From Granulosicoccus antarcticus IMCC3135 (GTDB lineage Bacteria; Pseudomonadota; Gammaproteobacteria; Granulosicoccales; Granulosicoccaceae), in NCBI RefSeq assembly GCF_002215215.1, contig NZ_CP018632.1, positions 7,250,501-7,314,500 of the forward strand: a stretch of 64,000 nt of DNA, in the 5' to 3' direction. The notes beneath the pieces are model-generated. The model had not been told where the DNA came from. It saw only the letters and a list, made by a program, of their open reading frames with translations, and searched no databases. Numbering within the stretch: the first letter of the stretch is position 1; every line of letters begins with the position of its first letter. This document shows positions 38,142-47,142 of this stretch, piece after piece. The position numbers and the translations under genes are program-made.

Positions 38142-39800
38142 TCAGGGAGGAATTTTTTGCGTAGGACTCGGTTGGCTGTGATAGAGCATTGCCGCCTGGT
38201 CCGGGCTCAACTGCCAAGGCAGTAGCGCCTCGATGTCCTCAATCGACTTGGCGTTGGGCATTTCAGCCAGCACCGCCGTCATGTAGTGAAGCGGATTATG
38301 GTTGTTCGCCTTTGCGCTCTCGAGAATGCTGTAGATCAGCGCACTTGAGGCAGCACCGGCAGGCGTATCGGCGAACAAGAAATTTTTTCTCGCCAAGGCC
38401 ACGGTCTTGGCCACATGCTCGGTGAGTATGTTCGAGATCGGCAGGCGCCCGTCATCGCAATAGCGACGCAGGCCAGCCTCATGTTTGATCAGGTAATTGA
38501 GTGCTGTGCGCGTCTTGGCATGCCGCACTCCTAGTGTCTGTACCTTCTTGGCCCATTCCATGAACGTATCCCAGATCGGCACCGCCTCACGCAGTCGTTT
38601 CTCGAGTCGTTGAGCCGGTGGCAAATCACGGATCTGCTCCTCAAGTTTGTAGAGGCGCTTGTAGAAGGCGATTGCCTTTGTTGCTACCCACTCCTCGCTG
38701 GTTCCTTTCTTGCCCTTGGGCGCATGGCGCCCAGCTTCGACGAACTTGCGTCTCGAGTGGTCGTTGCAAAGCACGGTTAACAGTTCATTCTTACTGACAA
38801 TGGCATTGAAGCTCGGTGCCGCATCGACAACCAGAAATCCTTTGAAGTCTTCGAGCAGAGTCGAGGCCACAGCCGAGCCTTTGGATACGTTGTAGTCCAA
38901 TAGCACCACCGGTGTCTCAGGGGCGCCACCGCGTCGGATCCACAACGCGCTGCGGCTACTGGCCGATCGCCCATCCTCCTTGAGCACCTGGATACCAGTA
39001 TCATCGGACATCGCGATATCGTAGGCGAAGAACATCTCCTGCATCAGGTTGTACAGCGGCTGGAGGAAGGAGGCGCTGTCGATCAACCAGCGGGCCAGCT
39101 TCGAGCGGGACAAATCCAGCCCCTCGCGCGCCCACATCTTCTCCTGGCGGTACAGGGGCAGAGCATCCAGGAGTTTTGCCACCATCGTGTAAGCCAGAAT
39201 CGAAGGGCTGGCCTGCGAGCCAGGCAAGGGTTGCAACGGCATCGGAGCGGTTTTCACGCCACACTCCCTGCAAGCACAGGCGTACTTGAGCTTCACGTGC
39301 TGGATGACAAATTGTCGTGCAGGGATCACGCCGATCTGTTCCGTGACTTCCTCACCGATGGGCATGAGCTGACCACCACACTCGCCCTGGCGATGTTCCT
39401 CGTCCAGTTCGTGCGTGATACGCACCCGCTCCAGGTGATCTGGCAACAGACGCCGTGGTCGTGGCTTTGCTGGTTTGGGCCGCGGCGCTTTGTCATCCTC
39501 CCCGTCGGTACCCTGTCCATCGGCGGGCGAGTCGCCCGCCTGCTCATCCGCATCTTCTAGCTCATCATCAAGCGTTGCTTGCATGGCCGCAAGCTCCGCT
39601 TCATTGAACAGACTCAGATCTGCCTGGCCGGGATTAACCTCCGAGGAGCGGCCCCAGTGACGCTGCGCCAACTGCGCGATCACCTGCTCAAGCTTGTCGA
39701 TCATCCGTATCTTGGTGGCAAGATCACGCTCGGCAACAATGAGCCGCTGGCGCAATTGCTCAATGTCAATGATCTCGTTTGAGGGAAGCTGGGTGTTCAC
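38142..39800 (-). CDS. tnpC: IS66 transposase TnpC (DDE)
   Basis: This 552-residue transposase has an N-terminal leucine-zipper-like helix (IEQLRQRLIVAERDLATKIRMIDKLEQ), then the zinc-finger/HTH region with a Cys pattern around EEHRQGECGGQLMP and YACACRECG. The DDE catalytic core follows, with Asp in MSDDTGIQVL and in GFLVVDAAPSFNA and the late Glu region AKANNHNPLHYMTAVL near the C-terminus. The start is GTG 39800, without a good ribosome-binding site. It ends 38 bp inside the left terminal repeat boundary, as expected for the family. Confidence 0.95.
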   Translation of the reverse strand: MNTQLPSNEIIDIEQLRQRLIVAERDLATKIRMIDKLEQVIAQLAQRHWGRSSEVNPGQADLSLFNEAELAAMQATLDDELEDADEQAGDSPADGQGTDGEDDKAPRPKPAKPRPRRLLPDHLERVRITHELDEEHRQGECGGQLMPIGEEVTEQIGVIPARQFVIQHVKLKYACACRECGVKTAPMPLQPLPGSQASPSILAYTMVAKLLDALPLYRQEKMWAREGLDLSRSKLARWLIDSASFLQPLYNLMQEMFFAYDIAMSDDTGIQVLKEDGRSASSRSALWIRRGGAPETPVVLLDYNVSKGSAVASTLLEDFKGFLVVDAAPSFNAIVSKNELLTVLCNDHSRRKFVEAGRHAPKGKKGTSEEWVATKAIAFYKRLYKLEEQIRDLPPAQRLEKRLREAVPIWDTFMEWAKKVQTLGVRHAKTRTALNYLIKHEAGLRRYCDDGRLPISNILTEHVAKTVALARKNFLFADTPAGAASSALIYSILESAKANNHNPLHYMTAVLAEMPNAKSIEDIEALLPWQLSPDQAAMLYHSQPSPTQKIPP

Positions 39801-39848
39801 GCGAACGACAATACTACAAGTGCGTACTACTGTCTGGTCTGCGCTTTC

Positions 39849-40208
39849 TCAGAAGTGACGTGCGTATACCTGTTCGCGATGCGGGCGCATGCCATTCAGA
39901 TCATAGCCATCAAGCAGGTAGTCCAGCTGCTCCTGATCCAGCTCGATGGTATCGCTATCGCCAAACCAATCAGGCCAGTGGAAGCGCTGATTCTCAACTC
40001 GTTTATACAACAACCAGTATCCGTTCAAATGCCAGATCAGCACTTTGACACGGCGAGAGCAGCGACTGACAAACACATAGGCAGTCCGATCAGAGGGATT
40101 CTGATCAAGCTCTGAGGCAACCAGTTCTGATAAGCCATCAATCTGTTTTCTCATATCGACAGGGTGGCGATACACCAGCACTCGCTCAGGCAACCAGCGC
40201 GCACTCAT
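39849..40208 (-). CDS. tnpB: IS66 accessory protein TnpB
   Basis: This 119-residue protein has the TnpB/IS66 Orf2 pattern: VLVYRHPVDMRKQIDGLSEL, then AYVFVSRCSRRVKVLIWHLNGYWLLYKRVE and FHWP. It is required with TnpA for efficient IS66 transposition, although its biochemistry is unknown. ATG 40208 overlaps the tnpA stop by 4 nt (ATGA). The frame extends to 40265, but the added residues are tnpA sequence in another frame. Confidence 0.93.
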   Translation of the reverse strand: MSARWLPERVLVYRHPVDMRKQIDGLSELVASELDQNPSDRTAYVFVSRCSRRVKVLIWHLNGYWLLYKRVENQRFHWPDWFGDSDTIELDQEQLDYLLDGYDLNGMRPHREQVYARHF

Positions 40209-40567
40209 GATCGAGCCTCTCGAGCCAAACGCATGATCGCTTCGATGCCGACACTGGCACTGCATTGCAGGCGAACCTGCTGTCCGATGTGAATGGTGAC
40301 ACCCTCACCAACGTGTTGATCAGGGACAACAATGGCCTTGGGTTGAACTGACCGAAAAGCTGACGCTTTTTCATCCTTCTTCTTGTTAGTGCTTCTTGGT
40401 TTGCGACGGGTGCCGGCGAACTTGTTGCTACGTTGGTAGTGCCGAGCAAATACAAACCGTGACAGACCCTCGCGATCACAGAATGTACTCTGTGGCAGTC
40501 CAGAGGCGTGGAACTGGTCAATCCAGGCATCCCACTCGGCGGCGGTGAACTTGGGTGATGAAGGCAT
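40205..40567 (-). CDS. tnpA: IS66 accessory protein TnpA
   Basis: This 120-residue protein has the IS66 Orf1 N-terminal helix-turn-helix (AEWDAWIDQFHASGLPQSTFCDREGLS), a basic linker and a C-terminal strand region (GVTIHIGQQVRLQCSASVGIEAIMRLA). ATG 40567 has AGGAT upstream. It is the first gene of the element and overlaps tnpB by 4 nt. Confidence 0.9.
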   Translation of the reverse strand: MPSSPKFTAAEWDAWIDQFHASGLPQSTFCDREGLSRFVFARHYQRSNKFAGTRRKPRSTNKKKDEKASAFRSVQPKAIVVPDQHVGEGVTIHIGQQVRLQCSASVGIEAIMRLAREARS

Positions 40568-40654
40568 GGTAGAAAATCCTGACAATGTGAATTGGAATCG
40601 TCATGATCAGTGCGTCGTCAAGCATTGTCACCATGGGCCTGATGAGTCGCTTAC

Positions 40655-40662
40655 ATTGAAGT
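40655..40662. repeat. Right target-site duplication of the IS66 element
   Basis: ATTGAAGT directly follows the right inverted repeat and is identical to 38096-38103. Confidence 0.95.
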
Positions 40663-41340
40663 AATCGATGTACTGCTTTGCTTTAACTTAGATGCCATTT
40701 TGTCGATGAAAAAGCTTTCTTTCAACACATCCGCGTTCAGTCCATACAAACATTTTTGGCGTTCAAATGCATACCTGCTGACTGCTTGCCAAATCGTAGA
40801 TTCTCTATCCGGATACACATCCAATTTCTGTAGATTTGAGTCAACTCGAATGTAAGCGCAATTTTTGAACCTAACAGGGTGTCGGAACGCTGGGCTGACA
40901 ATCAGGAATTCAACATGAAGCCCATTAACGTCAAGCTCCCGATGCTCAATAGTCAATCTGGGGCTCAAATTCTTCGGTAGCCACAGCAGAAAATCTTCAT
41001 TACCGATTTTCTTGGTTGCGAGTCTTACTTCAGTACCAACAATTGAATGATCTAAATCATCGACACCCAATACAAAATAAGCGCGTTCCTTAACACACAA
41101 AATAGCGCAATTTGCTAAGGCTGATACATACTTACCAATACTATCTGGATTGCCGTTATTCATCTTGAATTCGACCCAATCCGTCTCTTTGGGTAAAGAC
41201 ACTAAACTCTCAAGCAAATTGTTGAGTTGATCTCGCTCCATTGGTCACAGTCATCGGTAGCTATTCATTAACGACGCCATTGCAGACGGGGTACTTTGCA
41301 TAATAGTGACACCAGAGTGACACCAAATATGTTTCCAAAC

Positions 41341-41373
41341 AAAAAAGGCCTAGGTGAAATCACCTAAGCCTTT
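41341..41373 (-). terminator. Rho-independent terminator of tRNA-Thr
   Basis: On the minus strand AAAGGCTTAGGTG pairs with CACCTAGGCCTTT (one G-T pair) over a 4-nt loop and runs into six T. It lies directly 3' of the tRNA gene. Confidence 0.9.
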
Positions 41374-41381
41374 GAATTTAA

Positions 41382-41457
41382 TGGTGCCGGCACCAAGAGT
41401 CGAACTCGGGACCTACTGATTACAAATCAGTTGCTCTACCAACTGAGCTATACCGGC
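41382..41457 (-). tRNA. tRNA-Thr (anticodon TGT)
   Basis: The minus strand folds as a 76-nt cloverleaf: acceptor GCCGGTA/TGCCGGC, D arm TAGCTCAGTTGGTAGAGC, anticodon arm CTGAT-TTGTAAT-CAG with anticodon TGT, T arm with GTTCGACTC and encoded CCA. A strong terminator follows. The 3' end points to the accessory island at 33-41 kb, as expected for a tRNA used as an integration site. Confidence 0.97.
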
Positions 41458-41674
41458 ACTACAGACTGACCTTCAAACTGCTTGAATCTGGCATGGCCGA
41501 GATTCGATATCCTGATAAAACTGCGTCAGCCGTTATCAGGGCGCTAAGTGTATGCATTTAAAACTGATTTGGCAACGCAATTAGTCACCGATTTTGATAT
41601 TTTTTTCGTTCCACTGCGAACAATGTGTTTCTTCGGCGACTTTCAACCCCTTAAAAGCCTTTCGGAGCAAATTT

Positions 41675-42472
41675 TCAGTTCAGCGACAGCCTGTCGCAGC
41701 AAGTTGACGCCAATCCCAACTCAATCTCACTAAGAGCCCCTCCCATCTCAGAAACCCCTTTGAGCACCAACAGCTCGTCATGCACAACAGGAATTCTCAT
41801 GAAGGATTCAAGAATCTTGGCCTCGCCACCGGTGACAATCGTCGTCATCGGCGAAACTCGCTGAGAAGCCTCGTAGACCAGCCGCTCCATGGCACCAATT
41901 GAGGCGAACCCGGTTCCACCTGCAATGCCACCCGCCGTGTTGTCGGAAAACGGACTGATGTCGCCGTCCGCGGCAAACAGGGCCGATGTGTACTTGCCCA
42001 GAGAACGACGCATGGTGTAAATACCCGGCAGAATCGCCCCACCCAGATGAACTCCGTCCGCATCGATAAGATCAACGGTCGTCGCGGTTCCAGAATCGAT
42101 CACACACAAACCACCGCTGTACTGGGCACGCGCGCCAATCATGGCAGCCCACCGGTCAACGCCAAAGGTTTCAGGCTCGTTGTAGGCATTCTTCAGACCA
42201 TTGAACTCTGCGACTGAGTGGATGGCGATGGGCTTGATGGCAAACTTGTCGCAACACCAGGCACTCATGTTAGGCAGCAATCGCTCGCCAGCTACATTCG
42301 AGACATGCACGCTTTCCGGTCGTCGCTCACCCAGAGCCTTGAGCCAGACCCTGTCGAGCACTTCATGTAGAAACACATCCTTCCAGGCAAAGGTTTCCAA
42401 CGGGTGCAGACCGTCTTCATCTTCAATTGCAGATTTGCAACGTGAATTACCTATGTCTACCAGAATTCTCAT
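41675..42472 (-). CDS. coaX: Type III pantothenate kinase
   Basis: CoaX phosphorylates pantothenate in the first step of CoA synthesis; it is an ASKHA-fold kinase that needs a monovalent cation. The 265-residue protein has ILVDIGNSRCKSA (phosphate 1), GVDRWAAMIGAR, VIDSGTATTVDLI and the late GGIAGGTGFASIGAMERLV and TIVTGGEA motifs. Its ATG overlaps the birA stop (ATGA), matching the common birA-coaX arrangement. The upstream neighbours M61 and birA probably share its transcript. Confidence 0.95.
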   Translation of the reverse strand: MRILVDIGNSRCKSAIEDEDGLHPLETFAWKDVFLHEVLDRVWLKALGERRPESVHVSNVAGERLLPNMSAWCCDKFAIKPIAIHSVAEFNGLKNAYNEPETFGVDRWAAMIGARAQYSGGLCVIDSGTATTVDLIDADGVHLGGAILPGIYTMRRSLGKYTSALFAADGDISPFSDNTAGGIAGGTGFASIGAMERLVYEASQRVSPMTTIVTGGEAKILESFMRIPVVHDELLVLKGVSEMGGALSEIELGLASTCCDRLSLN

Positions 42473-43317
42473 ACGGTCGGCCTAATCGATACATTGCCAC
42501 TAAAAAGCGGGAGGATTTCACCAGCACGCTCAACCAGCAACGCACCCTGCTCATTGACACCACGTGCAACCGCTTGTTCCGTCGAATTTTCTCGATGAAT
42601 CAACACTTCACGATCAAACAGCCAATCCAGTGCTGCCCATCGCTCAGAAAATACCGTCCAGCCCGACTCATGGAATCGCTGGTGTTCAGCCAACACATTC
42701 GCCACCATTTTCGCAAGCAAAACATCGCGTTCGGACGGAGCCATGCGCCCCCCCATCGCCTCTTCAAGCGATGTTGCACCAATTCCCAGGCCCAGCACCT
42801 CGTCGTCATGCAAAGTGTTGATGCCAATGCCGGTAAACAGCTGCGTAACTCGTCGAGCACCAGCAGATGCGCTAACACTGCTGAGTTCGGTGAGCAGTCC
42901 ACCTAACTTGGCACCGTTCAACAACACGTCGTTTGGCCATTTCAACTGCGGCTGAACTCCCAGGTTGTCGGCCAGGCATTCAGCCACGGCAATGCCTGTC
43001 ACCAGACTGATGCCGACCAGCTCGCTGGCTGGCCGCAATGACTGCGCAAGAACGGAAAACGTGATATTACCCGGACGTGTCTGCCATTGACGTCCGCGCC
43101 GACCGACACCTGCACTCTGCCAATCTGTCACGCACAGATGTACGGTTTCATTGACATCACGCCCCCTGTCGAGGTCCGTGGACGTCAATATGGAGGCATT
43201 GTCCTTGAGCCAGATGCTGGTCGAATCAAGCTGTTCAAAAGCATGAACATCCACATTCGGATGCCCAAGCTTATGCAGTTGATTCTGAATAAGGCGTGCA
43301 TCCGGCAGCTTGCTCAT
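42469..43317 (-). CDS. birA: Biotin-[acetyl-CoA-carboxylase] ligase, catalytic form without repressor domain
   Basis: BirA activates biotin and attaches it to the biotin carboxyl carrier protein. The 282-residue chain begins directly with the catalytic domain (EQLDSTSIWLKDNA) and shows the GVGRRGRQWQTRPGNITFS biotinyl-AMP loop and WPNDVLLNGAKLGGLLTE. The small C-terminal domain follows. There is no N-terminal helix-turn-helix, so it should not act as a biotin-operon repressor. ATG 43317 is preferred to GTG 43395, which would overlap the M61 gene. It overlaps coaX by 4 nt. Confidence 0.93.
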   Translation of the reverse strand: MSKLPDARLIQNQLHKLGHPNVDVHAFEQLDSTSIWLKDNASILTSTDLDRGRDVNETVHLCVTDWQSAGVGRRGRQWQTRPGNITFSVLAQSLRPASELVGISLVTGIAVAECLADNLGVQPQLKWPNDVLLNGAKLGGLLTELSSVSASAGARRVTQLFTGIGINTLHDDEVLGLGIGATSLEEAMGGRMAPSERDVLLAKMVANVLAEHQRFHESGWTVFSERWAALDWLFDREVLIHRENSTEQAVARGVNEQGALLVERAGEILPLFSGNVSIRPTV

Positions 43318-43375
43318 CGCAGTCTTTCTCTCTTGATCATCAAAGGGACTTCGAACAGCAGATAGCGCCCCATAT

Positions 43376-45220
43376 TCATGCCTCTTTCCGACCACCGCTC
43401 AACCACTGCTTCAGGCGATCCGAATCAACAATCTCTAACATCGAGGTATCCTCAGGAGCAGGCTCCAGTGCCAATTGGGCGTTGTGCAACTGGCCCAACC
43501 TGAAAAAATGGATACTGATTTCGCCAAGATTTGCATGACGCGCCAGATGATTAGCCACATCAGCCTTGTTGACCGATAAACCGTTCATGGCGATCAGGAT
43601 GTCACCTGCTGCCATGCCCGCCTTCTCGGCAGATCCTCCAGAGAACACTTGCAGAAGCTTTACGCCGCCCGGTGCATCATCGAAATTGGCTCCAAGCCAG
43701 GGCTGAACGGTCGCTTTAGCATCAACTGCAGCCTTGCTCTGATCACTGGCATCTGCGTTCTGCGCACCTGAGCGGGTGACATTACCGGTATCGGTTGCCG
43801 AATTTCGGGCTCGCCAATCGAGCTTGATCCCCAGGCTGAGGAGCGCCTCAGCCACCGGGAGCTCGTCGGTGGTATACAGCACGCGATTGAAAAAACCGGA
43901 CAAATCCTGGCCCAACAACTGCGAAGCAAGCTTCTGAGGCTCATCTTCTTCCAGGCCTTTGCCACTTTCTAACCAGCGATCCCAGAGCTTGCGCATCAAG
44001 GTGTCCAGCGTTACCTCATCCTGGGAATGCTTGCGCAGCAAAGCATCCAGACATAAGGCAATCAGCGCACCCTTGGCGTAATAGCTGACAATGGCGTTAG
44101 GGGAGTTTTCATCCTGCTTGTAGAACTTGTGCCAGGCATCGAAACTGGATGCGGTCACCGTCTGCGTCAAACGCCCCGGGCCTCTCTGAATTCGGGTCAG
44201 TGTATTGGCCACCAGCTGCAGGTATCGTTCTTCATCAATCAGACCGGCACGTACCAGCACCAGATCATCGTAGTAGGATGTCATCCCCTCGAAAAACCAT
44301 AACAACTCGGTATATGACTCCTGATTAAGCTCAAACGGGACGAAGCGTGCAGGTTTGATGCGCTTCACGTTCCAGGTATGAAAATATTCGTGGCTGCACA
44401 GTCCCAGAAAATTCAGATAGAGGTCACTGGTCGCACTCTCACCGATGACGGGAAGATTCTCACGCGTGATCATCAACGCAGTCGAGGCGCGATGCTCCAG
44501 TCCGCCGTAGCCCTCACCAACCACCATGACCATGAACAAATAACGATCAACCGGGGCTGGCTCACCAAAAAAGCGGATTTCATGCTCACAGATTCTGGTC
44601 AGATCATCGATCACACGCTGCTCATCAAAATGACAGGCGCCTGTGAGAATGATTTCATGCGGAATTCCGCAGGCATCAAAGTGCAAGCGCTTGAAAGTGC
44701 CCTGCTCTACAGGATGATCGATCAGCTCGTCGTAGTTCTGGGCCTGATAGAGGCCGTAACCATCGGTGTCAGTATCAATGGCCTTTAGCGTTGTTGCCAA
44801 TTGGAACAATTGTGCGGCTTCATGCACTGGTCGTTCGAACCTGACCTGCTGCGCTTCCTGATCCTGCCCCTGCACACACAGAAAGATACTGGTGCCGTTG
44901 AAGAAGGCATGCGTGTTATCCACATGGGCAGAGCGGACAGACAGATCCCAGGCATAGATACGATATTCAACAGACAGGCTGGTAAGCCCCGGCGGTGCTT
45001 GCCAAGTCGATTTGTCCAGCTTGGTCAGCGTTATGGGCTCAACCCCCTGACTTGCCATGACACTCACGATATTTCGTGAAAAATCCCGGATCATGTAGCT
45101 TCCGGGAATCCAGTTGGGAAGCCTGAGCACCTGACCTTCGGGATCCGGCTGGGCCACATCGAGTCGCACGTCTATCAGGTGCGCGGCGGCATTCGAAATG
45201 CTGACGGTGTAATTAATCAC
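43376..45220 (-). CDS. M61 family glycyl aminopeptidase-like metallopeptidase with PDZ domain
   Basis: This 614-residue protein of the glycyl aminopeptidase group has an N-terminal beta domain (PNWIPGSYMIRDFSRNIVS) and the zinc motif HEYFH at residues 277-281 within SHEYFHTWNVKRIKP. The downstream ligand Glu lies in LLWFFEGMTSYYDD. A C-terminal PDZ domain (about residues 500-590: GGVKLLQVFSGGSAEKAGMAAGDILIAMNGL) follows. No signal peptide is seen, suggesting a cytoplasmic location. It precedes birA by 58 nt and is divergent from glnS. Its substrate is probably N-terminal Gly/Ala peptides, by family. Confidence 0.9.
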   Translation of the reverse strand: MINYTVSISNAAAHLIDVRLDVAQPDPEGQVLRLPNWIPGSYMIRDFSRNIVSVMASQGVEPITLTKLDKSTWQAPPGLTSLSVEYRIYAWDLSVRSAHVDNTHAFFNGTSIFLCVQGQDQEAQQVRFERPVHEAAQLFQLATTLKAIDTDTDGYGLYQAQNYDELIDHPVEQGTFKRLHFDACGIPHEIILTGACHFDEQRVIDDLTRICEHEIRFFGEPAPVDRYLFMVMVVGEGYGGLEHRASTALMITRENLPVIGESATSDLYLNFLGLCSHEYFHTWNVKRIKPARFVPFELNQESYTELLWFFEGMTSYYDDLVLVRAGLIDEERYLQLVANTLTRIQRGPGRLTQTVTASSFDAWHKFYKQDENSPNAIVSYYAKGALIALCLDALLRKHSQDEVTLDTLMRKLWDRWLESGKGLEEDEPQKLASQLLGQDLSGFFNRVLYTTDELPVAEALLSLGIKLDWRARNSATDTGNVTRSGAQNADASDQSKAAVDAKATVQPWLGANFDDAPGGVKLLQVFSGGSAEKAGMAAGDILIAMNGLSVNKADVANHLARHANLGEISIHFFRLGQLHNAQLALEPAPEDTSMLEIVDSDRLKQWLSGGRKEA

Positions 45221-45352
45221 GAATCTGACAGCTCCCGTCGATCAGCTCCACAGGTTGCACCTGCCTTGTTATCCCATTTCATGCCGTCAACTCCACTCTT
45301 CTGAGCCGATAACACGGTATCTGGCTCCCAACGCCATTGTAGCAATCCTGGC

Positions 45353-45423
45353 AGACACCCATAAATTCTGACAGGTAATCCTGCCAATATTCCAATTGAA
45401 TACTTCACGCTTTATGGGTGTCT
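45353..45423. repeat. Inverted pair of exact dispersed 13-mers between the M61 gene and glnS
   Basis: AGACACCCATAAA (45353-45365) faces TTTATGGGTGTCT (45411-45423), so the two copies form a perfect 13-bp inverted repeat with a 45-nt loop in the divergent promoter region. Confidence 0.9.
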
Positions 45424-45480
45424 CGTACTTCTGTCATAATTGGGTCCTTCTGTTTACCTAGAGATCGTCGCAAAACTGCC

Positions 45481-47142
45481 ATGTCCAAGTCAGAGCCCGT
45501 AGAGGCCAGTAATTTCATTAGAAACATCGTCGACAACGACGTGGCTTCGGGCAAGAACGGCGGCCAGGTAGTAACCCGCTTCCCGCCGGAACCCAACGGT
45601 TATCTGCATATCGGTCACGCCAAGTCCATCTGCCTGAATTTCGGCATTGCAAAACGCTACGACGGCCAGTGCAACCTGCGCTTCGATGACACCAATCCGG
45701 GTCGCGAGAGTGAGGAATACGCCAACGCCATCAGAGATGATGTCAGCTGGCTGGGGTTCGAATGGAACGAGCTGCGCCACGCTTCCGACTACTTCGACAA
45801 GTTGTTCGAATTTGCGCAAGAATTGATTCGCCAAGACAAGGCTTATGTGGATAGCAGCAGCGCTGAAGAAGTGCGCGAGATGCGAGGCTCATTGACCGAG
45901 CCGGGCGTGCCCAGCCCTTACCGCGATCGCAGTGTCGAAGAAAACCTGGATCTGTTCCAGCGCATGAAAGACGGGGAGTTCGACGATGGCGAGCATATTC
46001 TGCGAGCCAAGATTGACATGGCCTCAGGCAATATCAATTTGCGAGACCCTACGCTTTATCGAATCCGCAAAGTCCACCATGTCCGGACCGGCGACAAGTG
46101 GTCCATTTATCCGATGTACGACTACACGCATTGCGTCTCTGATGCGCTTGAAGGCATTACGCACTCTTTGTGCACACTGGAATTCGAAGACCATCGGCCA
46201 CTCTACGACTGGGTACTGGATGTACTGAAAACGCCCTGCCACCCCCAGCAGATCGAATTTGCCCGGCTCTCACTCGAATACACGATGCTCAGCAAACGGC
46301 GCCTGATTCAGCTTGTCGAAGAGAATCATGTACACGGCTGGGATGATCCACGCATGCCAACCATCGTCGGCATGCGTCGACGTGGCTATACCCCTGAGTC
46401 GCTCAGAGACTTTTGCGACCGCATCGGCATCACCAAAAACGATGCGTGGATAGAAATGGCGGTTCTGGAGACCTGTATTCGAGACCATCTGAACAAAAAT
46501 GCGCCACGACGAATGGCGGTACTGGATCCGATCAAAATCACCATTACCGACCTTCCTGAAGACTATGAAGAGACGCTGACGTTTACCAATCATCCTCAGG
46601 ATGAAGCTGCTGGCACTCGTCCTGTGATCTTTACTCGTGAAGTATTCATTGATCGGGATGATTTTGCAGAAGTCCCCCCTCCAAAATATCAGCGCCTGAT
46701 TCCAGGCGGTGAGGTCAGATTGAGAGGCTCCTATGTGATCAAGTGCGAAGAGATCATCAAGGATGCCGATGGCAAGGTCTTGGAACTACGCTGCACTCAT
46801 GATGCGAACACACTGGGAAAGAAGCCTGAAGGTCGCAAGGTCAAGGGCGTAGTTCACTGGGTTTCTGCAACGCACGGAGTTCCGGCTGAAGTGCGACTCT
46901 ACAATCCGCTGTTCAACCGCCCCGATCCCACCAAGGCAGACACACTGGCCGAAGCCTTCAATCCTGAATCAGAAACAATACTGACAAGCTGCGTTGTCGA
47001 ACCTGCCCTTCAACAGGCAGAACCCGAACAGCATTTCCAGTTTGAACGAATTGGCTATTTTGTCAGCGACAGGAGCGATCACCGCACTGACTCACCCGTA
47101 TTCAATCGTACGGTGACCCTGCGAGACACCTGGGCCAAGTAA
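45481..47142 (+). CDS. glnS: Glutaminyl-tRNA synthetase
   Basis: This 553-residue class I enzyme charges tRNA-Gln. It has [17 protein letters not shown] with HIGH at residues 43-46, [21 protein letters not shown], the [12 protein letters not shown] segment, [26 protein letters not shown] and MLSKRRL (KMSKS equivalent). An anticodon-binding beta-barrel domain follows ([20 protein letters not shown], ending [13 protein letters not shown]). It aligns end to end with E. coli GlnS. ATG 45481 fits; the frame extends to GTG 45418 inside a copy of the dispersed motif, which is not a likely start. Confidence 0.97.
   Translation: MSKSEPVEASNFIRNIVDNDVASGKNGGQVVTRFPPEPNGYLHIGHAKSICLNFGIAKRYDGQCNLRFDDTNPGRESEEYANAIRDDVSWLGFEWNELRHASDYFDKLFEFAQELIRQDKAYVDSSSAEEVREMRGSLTEPGVPSPYRDRSVEENLDLFQRMKDGEFDDGEHILRAKIDMASGNINLRDPTLYRIRKVHHVRTGDKWSIYPMYDYTHCVSDALEGITHSLCTLEFEDHRPLYDWVLDVLKTPCHPQQIEFARLSLEYTMLSKRRLIQLVEENHVHGWDDPRMPTIVGMRRRGYTPESLRDFCDRIGITKNDAWIEMAVLETCIRDHLNKNAPRRMAVLDPIKITITDLPEDYEETLTFTNHPQDEAAGTRPVIFTREVFIDRDDFAEVPPPKYQRLIPGGEVRLRGSYVIKCEEIIKDADGKVLELRCTHDANTLGKKPEGRKVKGVVHWVSATHGVPAEVRLYNPLFNRPDPTKADTLAEAFNPESETILTSCVVEPALQQAEPEQHFQFERIGYFVSDRSDHRTDSPVFNRTVTLRDTWAK

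Larger units (their letters stand above)
38104..40654 (-). mobile_element. Complete IS66-family insertion sequence
   Basis: This 2551-bp element starts GTAAGCGATCCATCCAGCCC (38104) and ends with the inverse of GTAAGCGACTCATCAGGCCC (40654), imperfect terminal repeats matching at about 17 of the first 21 positions and beginning GTAAGC, as in IS66. It carries tnpA, tnpB and tnpC in order on the minus strand, all with full-length frames. Perfect 8-bp target duplications flank it. It looks intact and recent, and it interrupts an AlbA_2/HATPase gene. Confidence 0.97.
37218..41241 (-). pseudogene. AlbA_2 DNA-binding/HATPase_c_4 protein (COG2865 type), split by IS66 and frameshifted
   Basis: The N-terminal part (41241-40655) encodes an AlbA_2/Schlafen-type domain (ETDWVEFKMNNGNPDSIGKY, then YVSALANCAILCVKERAYFVLGVDD). 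The C-terminal part (38095-37579) has SVREILSNAIVHQDFSGADAG and DRIVITNCGSPL, typical of divergent HATPase_c_4 proteins, and the frame at 37577-37218 completes it (GSGIDRAFEAIESEGLPPP). Removing the IS66 with one target copy joins SITS to IDDLCRED in frame. Removing one copy of a 10-bp tandem repeat at 37574 joins GLSEL to RGSGID. The restored gene is exactly 1455 nt (484 codons plus stop). Family members are putative regulators common on islands. Confidence 0.9.

Noticed and set aside
37579-38217. A separate 212-residue ATP-binding gene starting inside the IS66 left end
   Set aside because: Its first 40 codons are IS66 sequence read by chance; the host part is the C-terminal half of the interrupted AlbA_2/HATPase gene.
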